Source of the DNA: CAZQKE01 sp964593865
Lineage (GTDB): Bacteria; Chloroflexota; Anaerolineae; JAAYZQ01
Assembly: GCA_964593865.1 (NCBI GenBank)
Contig: CAZQKE010000013.1
Location: forward strand, 1 to 21,284
Reading direction: 5' to 3'
Length of the DNA: 21,284 bases
Within the stretch, counting starts at the first letter, position 1, and each line of letters starts with the position of its first letter. A program made the translations under genes and the position numbers. Shown here piece by piece: positions 6,416 through 13,559 of this stretch. The notes beneath the pieces were generated by a model. It worked only from the letters and a program-made list of their open reading frames with translations, was not told the DNA's origin and ran no database searches.

Positions 6416-6937
6416 ATGCCGGTCGCAGCTCCTGCCGTGGTGCGCCAAGCATTGGGGGAAGAGGTGGTGGTTGAATTTGTCCCCTGGGTCGAGCAGATCG
6501 TCCGCGAGCAGGCTCTTCCTTGGATCGAACAAATTGTGCAGGAGAAGACGGTTTCCCATGATGAATACCGTCGAATGCTCCTGCGACAGGATGTGTTGGA
6601 GCGCAATGTCGCCGAGATCCAGGAAGATCTTCGCTTCTTGCGTGACGAGATCGGCGATCTGCGCCGGGAAATGAACGAACGCTTTGACCGGGTGCATGAA
6701 CGGTTTGATCAGATGAATGCGCAGTTCAACGAACGGTTTGATCAGATGAATGCGCAGTTCAATGAACGACTTGATCGGGTGAACGAACATTTGATGAGTA
6801 TGGAACGTCATATGGAAATGCGATTTGACCAAATGTCAGAGCGGATGTTGGTTCAGACCCGTTGGCTTATCGGTTCTATCGCTCTGTTCGGCACGATCAT
6901 CACCGTTCTGCTGGCGATTTCTCAATTTACACCTTAG
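6416..6937 (+). CDS. Coiled-coil protein with C-terminal transmembrane anchor
   Basis: This 173-aa protein of unknown function is predicted to be alpha-helical throughout. Residues 50-145 are strongly charged and heptad-like. They include an 11-residue repeat ERFDQMNAQFN at 95-105 and 106-116, followed by a degenerate copy ERLDRVNEHLM (117-127). A single hydrophobic helix at about 149-169 (LIGSIALFGTIITVLLAIS) would anchor it, leaving the coiled coil on one side of the membrane. It has its own promoter and an AAGGAGAAG Shine-Dalgarno region. Proteins of this shape are common, often multicopy and unassigned in bacterial genomes. I do not recognise a catalytic motif. Confidence 0.8.
   Translation: MPVAAPAVVRQALGEEVVVEFVPWVEQIVREQALPWIEQIVQEKTVSHDEYRRMLLRQDVLERNVAEIQEDLRFLRDEIGDLRREMNERFDRVHERFDQMNAQFNERFDQMNAQFNERLDRVNEHLMSMERHMEMRFDQMSERMLVQTRWLIGSIALFGTIITVLLAISQFTP
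6698..6763 (+). repeat. 33-bp tandem duplication within the coiled-coil gene
   Basis: Copies at 6698-6730 and 6731-6763 are identical except for the last base (C versus T). Each encodes ERFDQMNAQFN. A diverged third unit follows. Near identity at the DNA level implies a recent duplication that lengthens the coiled coil by 11 residues (one hendecad). Confidence 0.9.
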
Positions 6938-6955
6938 AGTTGCTAGGAGGCTGCA

Positions 6956-8428
6956 TTGACCGATAATTCCGTCCGCGTCCGCATCGCGCCCAGTCCTACC
7001 GGCTACTTCCACGTCGGTTCGGCGCGAACGGCACTGTTCAATTGGCTCTTTGCCCGTCACCATGGCGGTAAATTCATCGTCCGCATCGAAGACACCGACC
7101 GCTCCCGCTACAACCCGGAGGCCGTGCCCGATCTGATCGCCAGCCTGCGCTGGCTGGGGCTGGACTGGGACGAAGGCCCGGAGGTGGGCGGCGAATACGG
7201 CCCCTATTTCCAATCGGAGCGGTTGGACCTGTACCGCAAGTATGCCGACCGTCTCCTGGCGGAAGGCCACGCCTACAAGTGCTACTGCTCGCCGGAGCGG
7301 CTGGCCGCCGTGCGGGAGGAGCAGCGCAGGCAGAAAAAGAAGGTGGGCTACGACCGCCGTTGCCGTACCCTGACGGCTGCCCAGCGGGCCGAGTACGAAG
7401 CCCAGGGGATTGTCCCTGTGGTGCGGCTCAAAGTGCCGTTGGAGGGGCAGACCTCCTTCCACGATGTGCTCTATGGCGACATTACCGTGGAGAACGCCGA
7501 ACTGGACGACCTGGTGCTGCTCAAGAGCGACGGCTACCCCACCTACCACCTGGCCAACGTGGTAGATGACCACCTGATGCAGATCAGCCACATCATGCGC
7601 GGCGACGAGTGGCTGCCCAGCGTGCCCAAGCATGTCCTGCTCTACCGCGCCTTTGGCTGGGAAGTGCCGGTCTATGCCCATCTGCCCCTCATCCTGGCCC
7701 CGACGGGCAAGGGCAAGCTGAGCAAACGTCACGGCGGCGTCGAGATCCGCCAGTTCCGCCGGGAGGGCTACCTGCCGGAGGCGATGGTCAACTACCTGGC
7801 CCGCGTCGGTTGGAGCTACGACGACAAGACCGAAATTTTCAGCCGGGAGGAGCTGATCCGCTACTTTGACCTTTCCGGCATCAATAACTCCCCGGCCCGC
7901 TTTTCCTACGAGCGGCTAGAGTGGATGAACGCCTACTATATCCGCCACCTGGAGACCGACGACCTGGCCGGGCGGCTGGTCCCCTTCCTCCGGGAAGCGG
8001 GCTATGACGTGACCGCCGATGACCTGAAGCCCATGGTCCCCCTGGTCCGGGAACGCCTCAAGAAGCTGAACGAGGCCGTCAAGTGGCTCGACTTTTTTTT
8101 CCAGGAAGAGCTTGACTATGACGCGGCGTTGCTCATCGGCAAAAAGATGACGGCTGCCGAATCGCTGGCCGCCCTGCGACGGGCGCGGGAAACGCTGGCC
8201 GCTCTGCCCGATTTCACGGTCGAGACCCTGGACGCTGCCTTGCGCGGCCTGGCCGCCGACCTGGGCCTTAAGGTGGGGCAACTGCTGGGCATCATCCGCG
8301 TAGCGGTCAGCGGCAAAAAAGTGGCTCCGCCCCTGTTCGAGACCCTGTCCATCCTGGGCCGGGAGCGGACCCTGGCGCGGATGGAAAAAGCGGAGACTCT
8401 GTTGGCTGCGAAAGGAACGGAATCATGA
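6956..8428 (+). CDS. gltX: Glutamyl-tRNA synthetase
   Basis: This 490-aa class I aminoacyl-tRNA synthetase charges tRNA-Glu in the cytoplasm. The N terminus VRVRIAPSPTGYFHVGSART holds the HIGH-type motif HVGS (19-22), and KLSKR (254-258) is the KMSKS-type loop. A KCYCS segment and a later YDRRC resemble the zinc-binding insert seen in some GluRS. The C-terminal anticodon-binding part is complete. The start is TTG at 6956 with AGGAGG at 6945-6950, 5 nt away; no ATG fits the conserved N terminus. Its stop overlaps glnS as ATGA. Because a true GlnRS follows, this enzyme is probably discriminating and charges only tRNA-Glu. That is inferred from context rather than from residues. Confidence 0.96.
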   Translation: MTDNSVRVRIAPSPTGYFHVGSARTALFNWLFARHHGGKFIVRIEDTDRSRYNPEAVPDLIASLRWLGLDWDEGPEVGGEYGPYFQSERLDLYRKYADRLLAEGHAYKCYCSPERLAAVREEQRRQKKKVGYDRRCRTLTAAQRAEYEAQGIVPVVRLKVPLEGQTSFHDVLYGDITVENAELDDLVLLKSDGYPTYHLANVVDDHLMQISHIMRGDEWLPSVPKHVLLYRAFGWEVPVYAHLPLILAPTGKGKLSKRHGGVEIRQFRREGYLPEAMVNYLARVGWSYDDKTEIFSREELIRYFDLSGINNSPARFSYERLEWMNAYYIRHLETDDLAGRLVPFLREAGYDVTADDLKPMVPLVRERLKKLNEAVKWLDFFFQEELDYDAALLIGKKMTAAESLAALRRARETLAALPDFTVETLDAALRGLAADLGLKVGQLLGIIRVAVSGKKVAPPLFETLSILGRERTLARMEKAETLLAAKGTES

Positions 8429-10122
8429 TCGATTTGGACAAACTGGCAGCTCAAGATTTTATCCGCGAAGCCATCGTCGAGGACCTGCGGGCGGGGCGGT
8501 TCAAAACCGTCCGCACCCGCTTTCCGCCGGAGCCGAACGGCTACCTGCACATCGGCCATGCCAAAGCCATCAACATTGACTTTGGCATCGCCGAGGACTT
8601 TGGCGGTGAGTGCAACCTGCGCTTCGACGATACCAACCCGGTCAAAGAGGAAAGTGAGTATGTGGAAGCCATCAAGGAGGACATCCGTTGGCTGGGCTTT
8701 GACTGGGGCGACCGGGAATTTTACGCTTCCGACTATTTTGAGCAGCTCTACGAATGGGCCGTGCAGCTCATCAAAGAGGGCAAAGCCTATGTGGACAGCC
8801 TCAGCCCGGAGGAGATGAAAGAGTATCGGGGCGATTTCAACACGCCGGGCCGCGACAGCCCCTACCGCAACCGTTCCGTCGAGGAGAACCTGGACCTCTT
8901 TGAACGGATGCGGGCCGGGGAATTCCCCGACGGCGCCCATGTCCTGCGGGCCAAAATTGACATGCAATCGGGCAACATGAACCTGCGCGACCCGGTCATG
9001 TACCGCATCATCCACGCCGAACATCACCGCACGGGGAACAAGTGGTGCATCTACCCCATGTACGACTGGGCGCACGGCCAATCCGACTCCATCGAGGGCG
9101 TGACTCATTCCCTATGCGACCTGGCCTATGAAGAGCATCGGCCCCTGTACGACTGGTTTCTCGATCAGCTGGGCATCTTTCACCCCCGCCAGATTGAGTT
9201 CGCCCGCCTCAACATGACCTACACCGTCCTGAGCAAGCGATACCTGCTGCGCCTGGTCGAGGAGGGGCATGTCAACGGCTGGGACGATCCCCGGATGCCG
9301 ACCATTGCCGGGATGCGGCGGCGGGGCTACACCCCGGAGGCCATCCGCGAATTCCTGAACCGGATCGGCGTGGCCAAATCCGACAACCTGGTGGACATTG
9401 CCCTCTTGGAACATTGCCTGCGCGAGGACTTGAACAAGCGCACGCCTAGGGTGATGGCCGTTCTGCGCCCCCTGCGCCTGGTCATCGAAAACTACCCGGA
9501 GGGGCAGGTGGAGGAGCTGGAGGCCATCAACAACCCGGAAGACGAGAGCGCGGGGACGCGCCGGGTTCCCTTTTCGCGGGTGCTCTATGTGGAGCGGGAC
9601 GATTTCCGAGAAGACCCGCCCAAAAAGTGGTTCCGCCTGGCGCCGGGCCGCGAAGTGCGACTCAAGCACGCCTACTATGTCACCTGCACCGAGGTCGTCA
9701 AGGATGAGAAGGGGGAGGTGGTGGAGCTGCGCTGCACGTACGACCCGGCCTCGCGGGGCGGCTGGACGGAGGACGGGCGCAAGGTGCGGGGCACGCTGCA
9801 TTGGGTTTCGGCGGCCCACGCCCTGGATGCCGAGGTGCGCCTGTATGACTACCTGTTCACCACCCCCGATCCCGCCGAGGTGCTCAAAGCTGGTAGTTTT
9901 GAGGAATACATCAACCCTCACTCCCTGGAGGTTCTGACCGGCTGCAAAGTAGAACCCAGCCTGGCCGGAGCGGAGCCGGGCAGCCGCTACCAGTTTTTGC
10001 GCTTGGGCTATTTCTGCGTAGACCCGGATACGAAACCGGGGCATCTGGTGTTCAACCGAACCATCGGCCTGCGGGACACTTGGGCCAAAATTGAAAAGGC
10101 GCAGAAAGCGAAACGTACCTGA
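8425..10122 (+). CDS. glnS: Glutaminyl-tRNA synthetase
   Basis: This 565-aa class I synthetase attaches glutamine to tRNA-Gln directly. Motifs are PPEPNGYLHIGHAKA with HIGH at 42-45, RFDDTNP, and VLSKR (268-272) as the KMSKS-type loop. The C-terminal two-barrel anticodon-binding domain is full length (GTLHWVSAAHALDAEVRLYD, then FNRTIGLRDTW near the end). It overlaps gltX by ATGA, so the two synthetases are translationally coupled. Many bacteria lack GlnRS and use the GatCAB amidotransferase route, so its presence indicates direct glutaminylation in this organism. Nothing is truncated or unusual. Confidence 0.97.
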   Translation: MIDLDKLAAQDFIREAIVEDLRAGRFKTVRTRFPPEPNGYLHIGHAKAINIDFGIAEDFGGECNLRFDDTNPVKEESEYVEAIKEDIRWLGFDWGDREFYASDYFEQLYEWAVQLIKEGKAYVDSLSPEEMKEYRGDFNTPGRDSPYRNRSVEENLDLFERMRAGEFPDGAHVLRAKIDMQSGNMNLRDPVMYRIIHAEHHRTGNKWCIYPMYDWAHGQSDSIEGVTHSLCDLAYEEHRPLYDWFLDQLGIFHPRQIEFARLNMTYTVLSKRYLLRLVEEGHVNGWDDPRMPTIAGMRRRGYTPEAIREFLNRIGVAKSDNLVDIALLEHCLREDLNKRTPRVMAVLRPLRLVIENYPEGQVEELEAINNPEDESAGTRRVPFSRVLYVERDDFREDPPKKWFRLAPGREVRLKHAYYVTCTEVVKDEKGEVVELRCTYDPASRGGWTEDGRKVRGTLHWVSAAHALDAEVRLYDYLFTTPDPAEVLKAGSFEEYINPHSLEVLTGCKVEPSLAGAEPGSRYQFLRLGYFCVDPDTKPGHLVFNRTIGLRDTWAKIEKAQKAKRT

Positions 10123-10147
10123 ATTTTCTCTTGGCGGATCATCTTAT

Positions 10148-10176
10148 TTGCATCGAACCGCCACTTGTGTTATAAT
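10148..10176 (+). promoter_or_regulatory. rpsO: Sigma-70 promoter for rpsO-pnp
   Basis: TTGCAT (10148-10153) and TATAAT (10171-10176) are 17 bp apart, in the gap after glnS. The predicted transcription start is near 10183, just before the leader hairpin and 84 nt before the rpsO start. Confidence 0.8.
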
Positions 10177-10186
10177 AAAGACGGTT

Positions 10187-10217
10187 GGAGCGGGCGCGGG
10201 GGCCTTCCCCGCGCTCC
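10187..10217 (+). promoter_or_regulatory. rpsO leader hairpin
   Basis: GGAGCG (10187-10192) plus CGGGG (10197-10201) pair with CCCCG (10207-10211) and CGCTCC (10212-10217). This gives 11 bp with a 4-nt left bulge (GGCG) and a 5-nt loop. It begins within a few bases of the predicted transcription start. S15 mRNA leaders in several bacterial groups bind S15 for autoregulation through different structures. This stem is a candidate for that, but the class cannot be identified by eye. Confidence 0.5.
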
Positions 10218-10266
10218 TCTATGCTACCGAGCAGCGATTTTGGGATGGTTTAGAAAGGATCGAGCA

Positions 10267-10536
10267 GTGTCTTTGACAAAGGCTGAAAAATCAGAGATCA
10301 TCAGTCAATACAACATTCACGCGGGCGATACCGGCTCGCCGGAGGTCCAGATCGCCTTGCTGTCTACACGGATCAGCCAGTTGACAGAGCATCTGAAAGT
10401 CCACAAACACGATGAACATTCGCGCCGAGGCTTGTATAAGCTGGTAGGCCAGCGACGCAGGCATCTGGCATATCTCAAAAAGACCGACGCGGAACGTTAC
10501 CGCCGCATTGTTGAGCGGCTGGGGCTGCGCAAGTAG
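10267..10536 (+). CDS. rpsO: 30S ribosomal protein S15
   Basis: This 89-aa protein is exactly the family length. It binds 16S rRNA in the 30S platform. The sequence SLTKAEKSEII, HAGDTGSPEVQIALLSTRI and HKHDEHSRRGLYKLVGQRRR is unmistakable S15. The start is GTG at 10267 with AAAGGA at 10254-10259. In-frame codons upstream would add the leader hairpin region and are not part of the protein. It precedes pnp, the classic rpsO-pnp order, and is led by its own promoter and stem. Confidence 0.97.
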   Translation: MSLTKAEKSEIISQYNIHAGDTGSPEVQIALLSTRISQLTEHLKVHKHDEHSRRGLYKLVGQRRRHLAYLKKTDAERYRRIVERLGLRK

Positions 10537-10602
10537 AACTCCCGGCCGGCCGTTGGGCGATCTGCTCGACGGCCTTATTTCCGGGCGGTAAAAATAAAAA
10601 AA

Positions 10603-10693
10603 CAGAGAGCGCAGGCGTCAGGAATTGGGGAGTAGGCCCCAGCGGTGGGCGTTGCTGGGACCTACTCCCCAGTCCCTGCACCCTGCCTCTCTG
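10603..10693 (+). promoter_or_regulatory. Long imperfect hairpin in the pnp leader (candidate RNase processing/autoregulation site)
   Basis: The core is GGGGAGTAGG (10627-10636) with CCTACTCCCC (10661-10670), extended inward by CCCAGC/GCTGGG across one C-A mismatch, with a 10-nt loop. The stem continues outward through CAGG/CCTG (10619-10622/10675-10678), GCAGG/CCTGC (10611-10615/10682-10686) and CAGAGAG/CTCTCTG (10603-10609/10687-10693). It ends 7 nt before the AGGAGG of pnp. In E. coli the rpsO-pnp spacer holds an RNase III hairpin through which PNPase represses itself, and this position and length fit the same role. Confidence 0.7.
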
Positions 10694-10712
10694 GAAATTT
10701 AGGAGGCAAAAA

Positions 10713-12914
10713 GTGAATAGTTACAAATCGTATGTCGTCCAGGTTGGCGACAAGTCTTTGCTGATCGAGACCGGCTTGCTGGCAATGCAGGCCGGTGGGG
10801 CCGTGACCGTCCGCCTGGGCGATTCCATCGTCCTGTGCACGGCCACGGCTTCCAAAAAACCCCGCGAAGGGATTGATTTCTTTCCCCTAACGGTAGATTT
10901 TGAAGAAAGGCTCTATGCTGCCGGGCGTATCCCCGGTAGCTTCTTCCGGCGGGAGGGCCGCCCCAGCGAGGCGGCTATCCTGACGGCCCGTCTCATCGAC
11001 CGCCCGTTGCGCCCTCTCTTTCCGAAAGATTATCGCAACGATGTCCAAATTATCGCGACGGCCCTCTCATCCGATGGGCAGAACTATTTGGACATTCCCT
11101 CCATCATCGGCGCATCGGCGGCCCTGACCATCTCCGACATCCCCTTTGGTGGGCCGATTGGGGCCTGCCGTGTAGGCTTGGTGGATGGCGAATTCATCAT
11201 CAATCCCACCGCCGACCAGATGGAGGAAAGCGTCCTGGATCTGCGTATGGCCGGGACCAAAGATGCGATTCTCATGGTAGAAGCCGGTGCCCATGAGGTC
11301 GGTGAAGAGATCGTCTTGGAAGCCCTCAAGGTGGGCCACGAAGCCATACAGCCGATCATCACCTTACAAGAGCAGATGCAGGCCGAGATCGGCAAACCCA
11401 AAAACACCGACTACCCCGTGATCACCATTGAGGAGCGGGATCGGGAGCGCATCAAGGAACGCATCGGCGACCGAGTCGCCGAGTTGGTGGCCCGTCCTAT
11501 GGGCAAGGCCGAACGGAGCCAAGCGGTTGAAGCGTTGGAAAACGAGATCGTGGGTTCCTTTGTAGATGATGAAAGCATCAACCCGGAGGATGTCAAGACC
11601 GTATTCCAAGAAGTGGTCAAGGCCGAGACACGGAAACTGATCCTTGAGAAAAAGCAGCGGCCCGACGGGCGGGCTACCGACGAAATCCGCCCCATCTGGT
11701 GTCGGGTGGGGCTGTTGCCCCGTGCCCACGGCTCCGGTCTCTTTACGCGCGGCGAAACGCAGGTCGTCAGCATTGCTACCCTGGGCACGCCCCGTGAGGA
11801 ACAGAAGCTGGATACCCTGCGACCGGAAGAAGCTAAACGCTACATGCACCATTACAACTTTCCGCCCTACAGCACGGGGGAGACATGGCCTGTGCGCGGT
11901 CCCAAACGACGCGAGATCGGCCACGGCGCGCTGGCCGAAACGGCCCTTCGGGCCGTTCTGCCTTCGGAGGATGAATTCCCCTACACCCTGCGCGTCGTCT
12001 CCGAAGTGCTTTCCTCCAACGGTTCAACCTCAATGGCGTCGGTCTGCGGTAGCACCCTGTCTTTGATGGATGCCGGTGTGCCCCTCAAGAACCCTGTGGC
12101 CGGGATCGCCATGGGCCTTGTCACCGATGGGGACCGTTACGTCATCCTAAGCGACATCCAGGGGTTGGAGGACCACCTGGGCGATATGGACTTCAAAGTC
12201 GCCGGGACCCGCAAGGGGATCACCGCCTTGCAAATGGACATCAAGATCAAGGGATTGAACTATGACATCCTGTCCGAGGCGTTGGCCCAGGCGCGGGAAG
12301 GCCGTCTTTACATCTTGGACAAGATGGCCGAAACCCTGGCCGAACCCCGTTCCGAGTTGTCGGTGTATGCCCCGCGCATCACCACGCTGCACGTTGATCC
12401 GGAAAAGATCGGCAAGATCATCGGCCCCGGCGGCAAGATGATCCGCAAGATCCAAGAAGAGTGCGACGTAGAGATTGACATTGAGGATGACGGCACGATC
12501 TACATTGCCGCCACCGAGAGTGCGGGCGCGGAGAGGGCAACGGCCATGATCGAAGCCCTGACCGAAGAGGCCGAGATCGGCAAGATCTATGTGGGCAAAG
12601 TGGTCCGTACCGAAAACTATGGTGCGTTCGTAGAGATCCTGCCCGGTGTGGACGGCATGGTCCATGTCTCGCAGCTGGCCGACTACCGTGTCCCTTCCGT
12701 TGAGGACGTAGTCCGTGTCGGCGACGAGATAATGGTCATGGTCATTGACATTGACGAAGAAACCCACAAGATCAAACTCTCGCGCCAGGCCGTCTTGGAA
12801 GGCTGGACGGCAGCCGAGGCCCGTGAACGGGACCGCAAGGGAGCTTCCTCCGGCGGTTCGCGGAACAGCGGTCGTGGAGAGCGGTCGCGGCGTTCCTCAC
12901 GCCGTCGGCGGTAA
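10713..12914 (+). CDS. pnp: Polyribonucleotide nucleotidyltransferase (PNPase)
   Basis: This 733-aa 3'-5' phosphorolytic exoribonuclease acts in RNA decay as a trimer. The order is two RNase PH-like domains separated by an alpha-helical linker, then KH and S1 RNA-binding domains. Catalytic aspartates D487 and D493 sit in the EDHLGDMDFKVAG motif. The KH domain near 559-615 has GPGG at 571-574. The S1 domain (about 622-695) includes YGAFVEILPGVDGMVHVSQ. The tail after about 703 is Ser/Gly/Arg rich and ends SRRSSRRRR, a basic extension likely to bind RNA. The start is GTG at 10713 with AGGAGG at 10701-10706. It follows rpsO and a long leader hairpin. Confidence 0.97.
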   Translation: MNSYKSYVVQVGDKSLLIETGLLAMQAGGAVTVRLGDSIVLCTATASKKPREGIDFFPLTVDFEERLYAAGRIPGSFFRREGRPSEAAILTARLIDRPLRPLFPKDYRNDVQIIATALSSDGQNYLDIPSIIGASAALTISDIPFGGPIGACRVGLVDGEFIINPTADQMEESVLDLRMAGTKDAILMVEAGAHEVGEEIVLEALKVGHEAIQPIITLQEQMQAEIGKPKNTDYPVITIEERDRERIKERIGDRVAELVARPMGKAERSQAVEALENEIVGSFVDDESINPEDVKTVFQEVVKAETRKLILEKKQRPDGRATDEIRPIWCRVGLLPRAHGSGLFTRGETQVVSIATLGTPREEQKLDTLRPEEAKRYMHHYNFPPYSTGETWPVRGPKRREIGHGALAETALRAVLPSEDEFPYTLRVVSEVLSSNGSTSMASVCGSTLSLMDAGVPLKNPVAGIAMGLVTDGDRYVILSDIQGLEDHLGDMDFKVAGTRKGITALQMDIKIKGLNYDILSEALAQAREGRLYILDKMAETLAEPRSELSVYAPRITTLHVDPEKIGKIIGPGGKMIRKIQEECDVEIDIEDDGTIYIAATESAGAERATAMIEALTEEAEIGKIYVGKVVRTENYGAFVEILPGVDGMVHVSQLADYRVPSVEDVVRVGDEIMVMVIDIDEETHKIKLSRQAVLEGWTAAEARERDRKGASSGGSRNSGRGERSRRSSRRRR

Positions 12915-12934
12915 AAGTTTGCGGCAATAGCGAC

Positions 12935-13516
12935 ATGGACGATTTTCTGCCCGTCGTTGAACCGGAAGAACCGATGCCTGCCCCACAGCCCGGTTTTGGG
13001 CTGCGGGTCGTCCGCTTCTTGCGCGAAGTGCTGGAAACGGTCCTGCCGGCCCTCCTGATCGCCCTGCTGATCAACGTGTTCGTCGGCCAGGCAACGCGGG
13101 TGGAAGGCCAGAGCATGGAACCGAACCTGCATACCGACCAGAGATTGGTGATTGAAAAGATCACCTACCGCTTCCACGGCCCCGAACGGTTTGACATCGT
13201 TGTCCTCAAAGCACCCGGTCAGGGCGATGAACTGCTGATCAAGCGGATCATCGCCTTGCCCGGCGAGCGGGTGGACATTCGCAACGGGCAGGTCTACATC
13301 AACGGCGAGAAGCTGGACGATCCTTACGGTCAGGGGGAAACGCAACCGGGGCGGTACGGTTCCCTGACCGTGCCTCCCTTGCACGTCTTTGTCTTGGGCG
13401 ACAACCGCAATCACTCGAACGATTCCCGGAGCTTTGGGCCGGTTCCCATTGATGACATCGTGGGCCATGCCTGGTTTTCCTATTGGCCGCCGGAGGATGT
13501 GGGTTTTGTCAAGTGA
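12935..13516 (+). CDS. lepB: Signal peptidase I
   Basis: This 193-aa type I leader peptidase cleaves signal peptides of exported proteins at the outer face of the membrane. A Pro-rich cytoplasmic N terminus of about 30 residues precedes one transmembrane helix (about 33-51). The catalytic serine is S60 in VEGQSMEPNL, the general-base lysine is K103 in LIKRIIALPGE, and GDNRNHSNDSRSFGPV is the conserved C-terminal box. Length is typical of compact Gram-positive-type enzymes. The ATG lies 20 nt after the pnp stop without a clear Shine-Dalgarno site. Co-transcription with rpsO-pnp is likely. A terminator-like hairpin follows. Confidence 0.96.
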   Translation: MDDFLPVVEPEEPMPAPQPGFGLRVVRFLREVLETVLPALLIALLINVFVGQATRVEGQSMEPNLHTDQRLVIEKITYRFHGPERFDIVVLKAPGQGDELLIKRIIALPGERVDIRNGQVYINGEKLDDPYGQGETQPGRYGSLTVPPLHVFVLGDNRNHSNDSRSFGPVPIDDIVGHAWFSYWPPEDVGFVK

Positions 13517-13525
13517 ATAATGTGG

Positions 13526-13551
13526 ACGCCGAGTCGCTCGGCGTGCCTTTT
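13526..13551 (+). terminator. Probable intrinsic terminator after lepB
   Basis: ACGCCGAG (13526-13533) and CTCGGCGT (13537-13544) form a perfect 8-bp stem with a TCG loop, followed by GCC and TTTT (13548-13551). It ends 8 nt before the next start codon. It therefore either terminates the rpsO-pnp-lepB transcript partially or sits in the leader of the next gene. The 3-nt offset of the T-tract weakens it. Confidence 0.6.
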
Positions 13552-13559
13552 CCGGGAGC

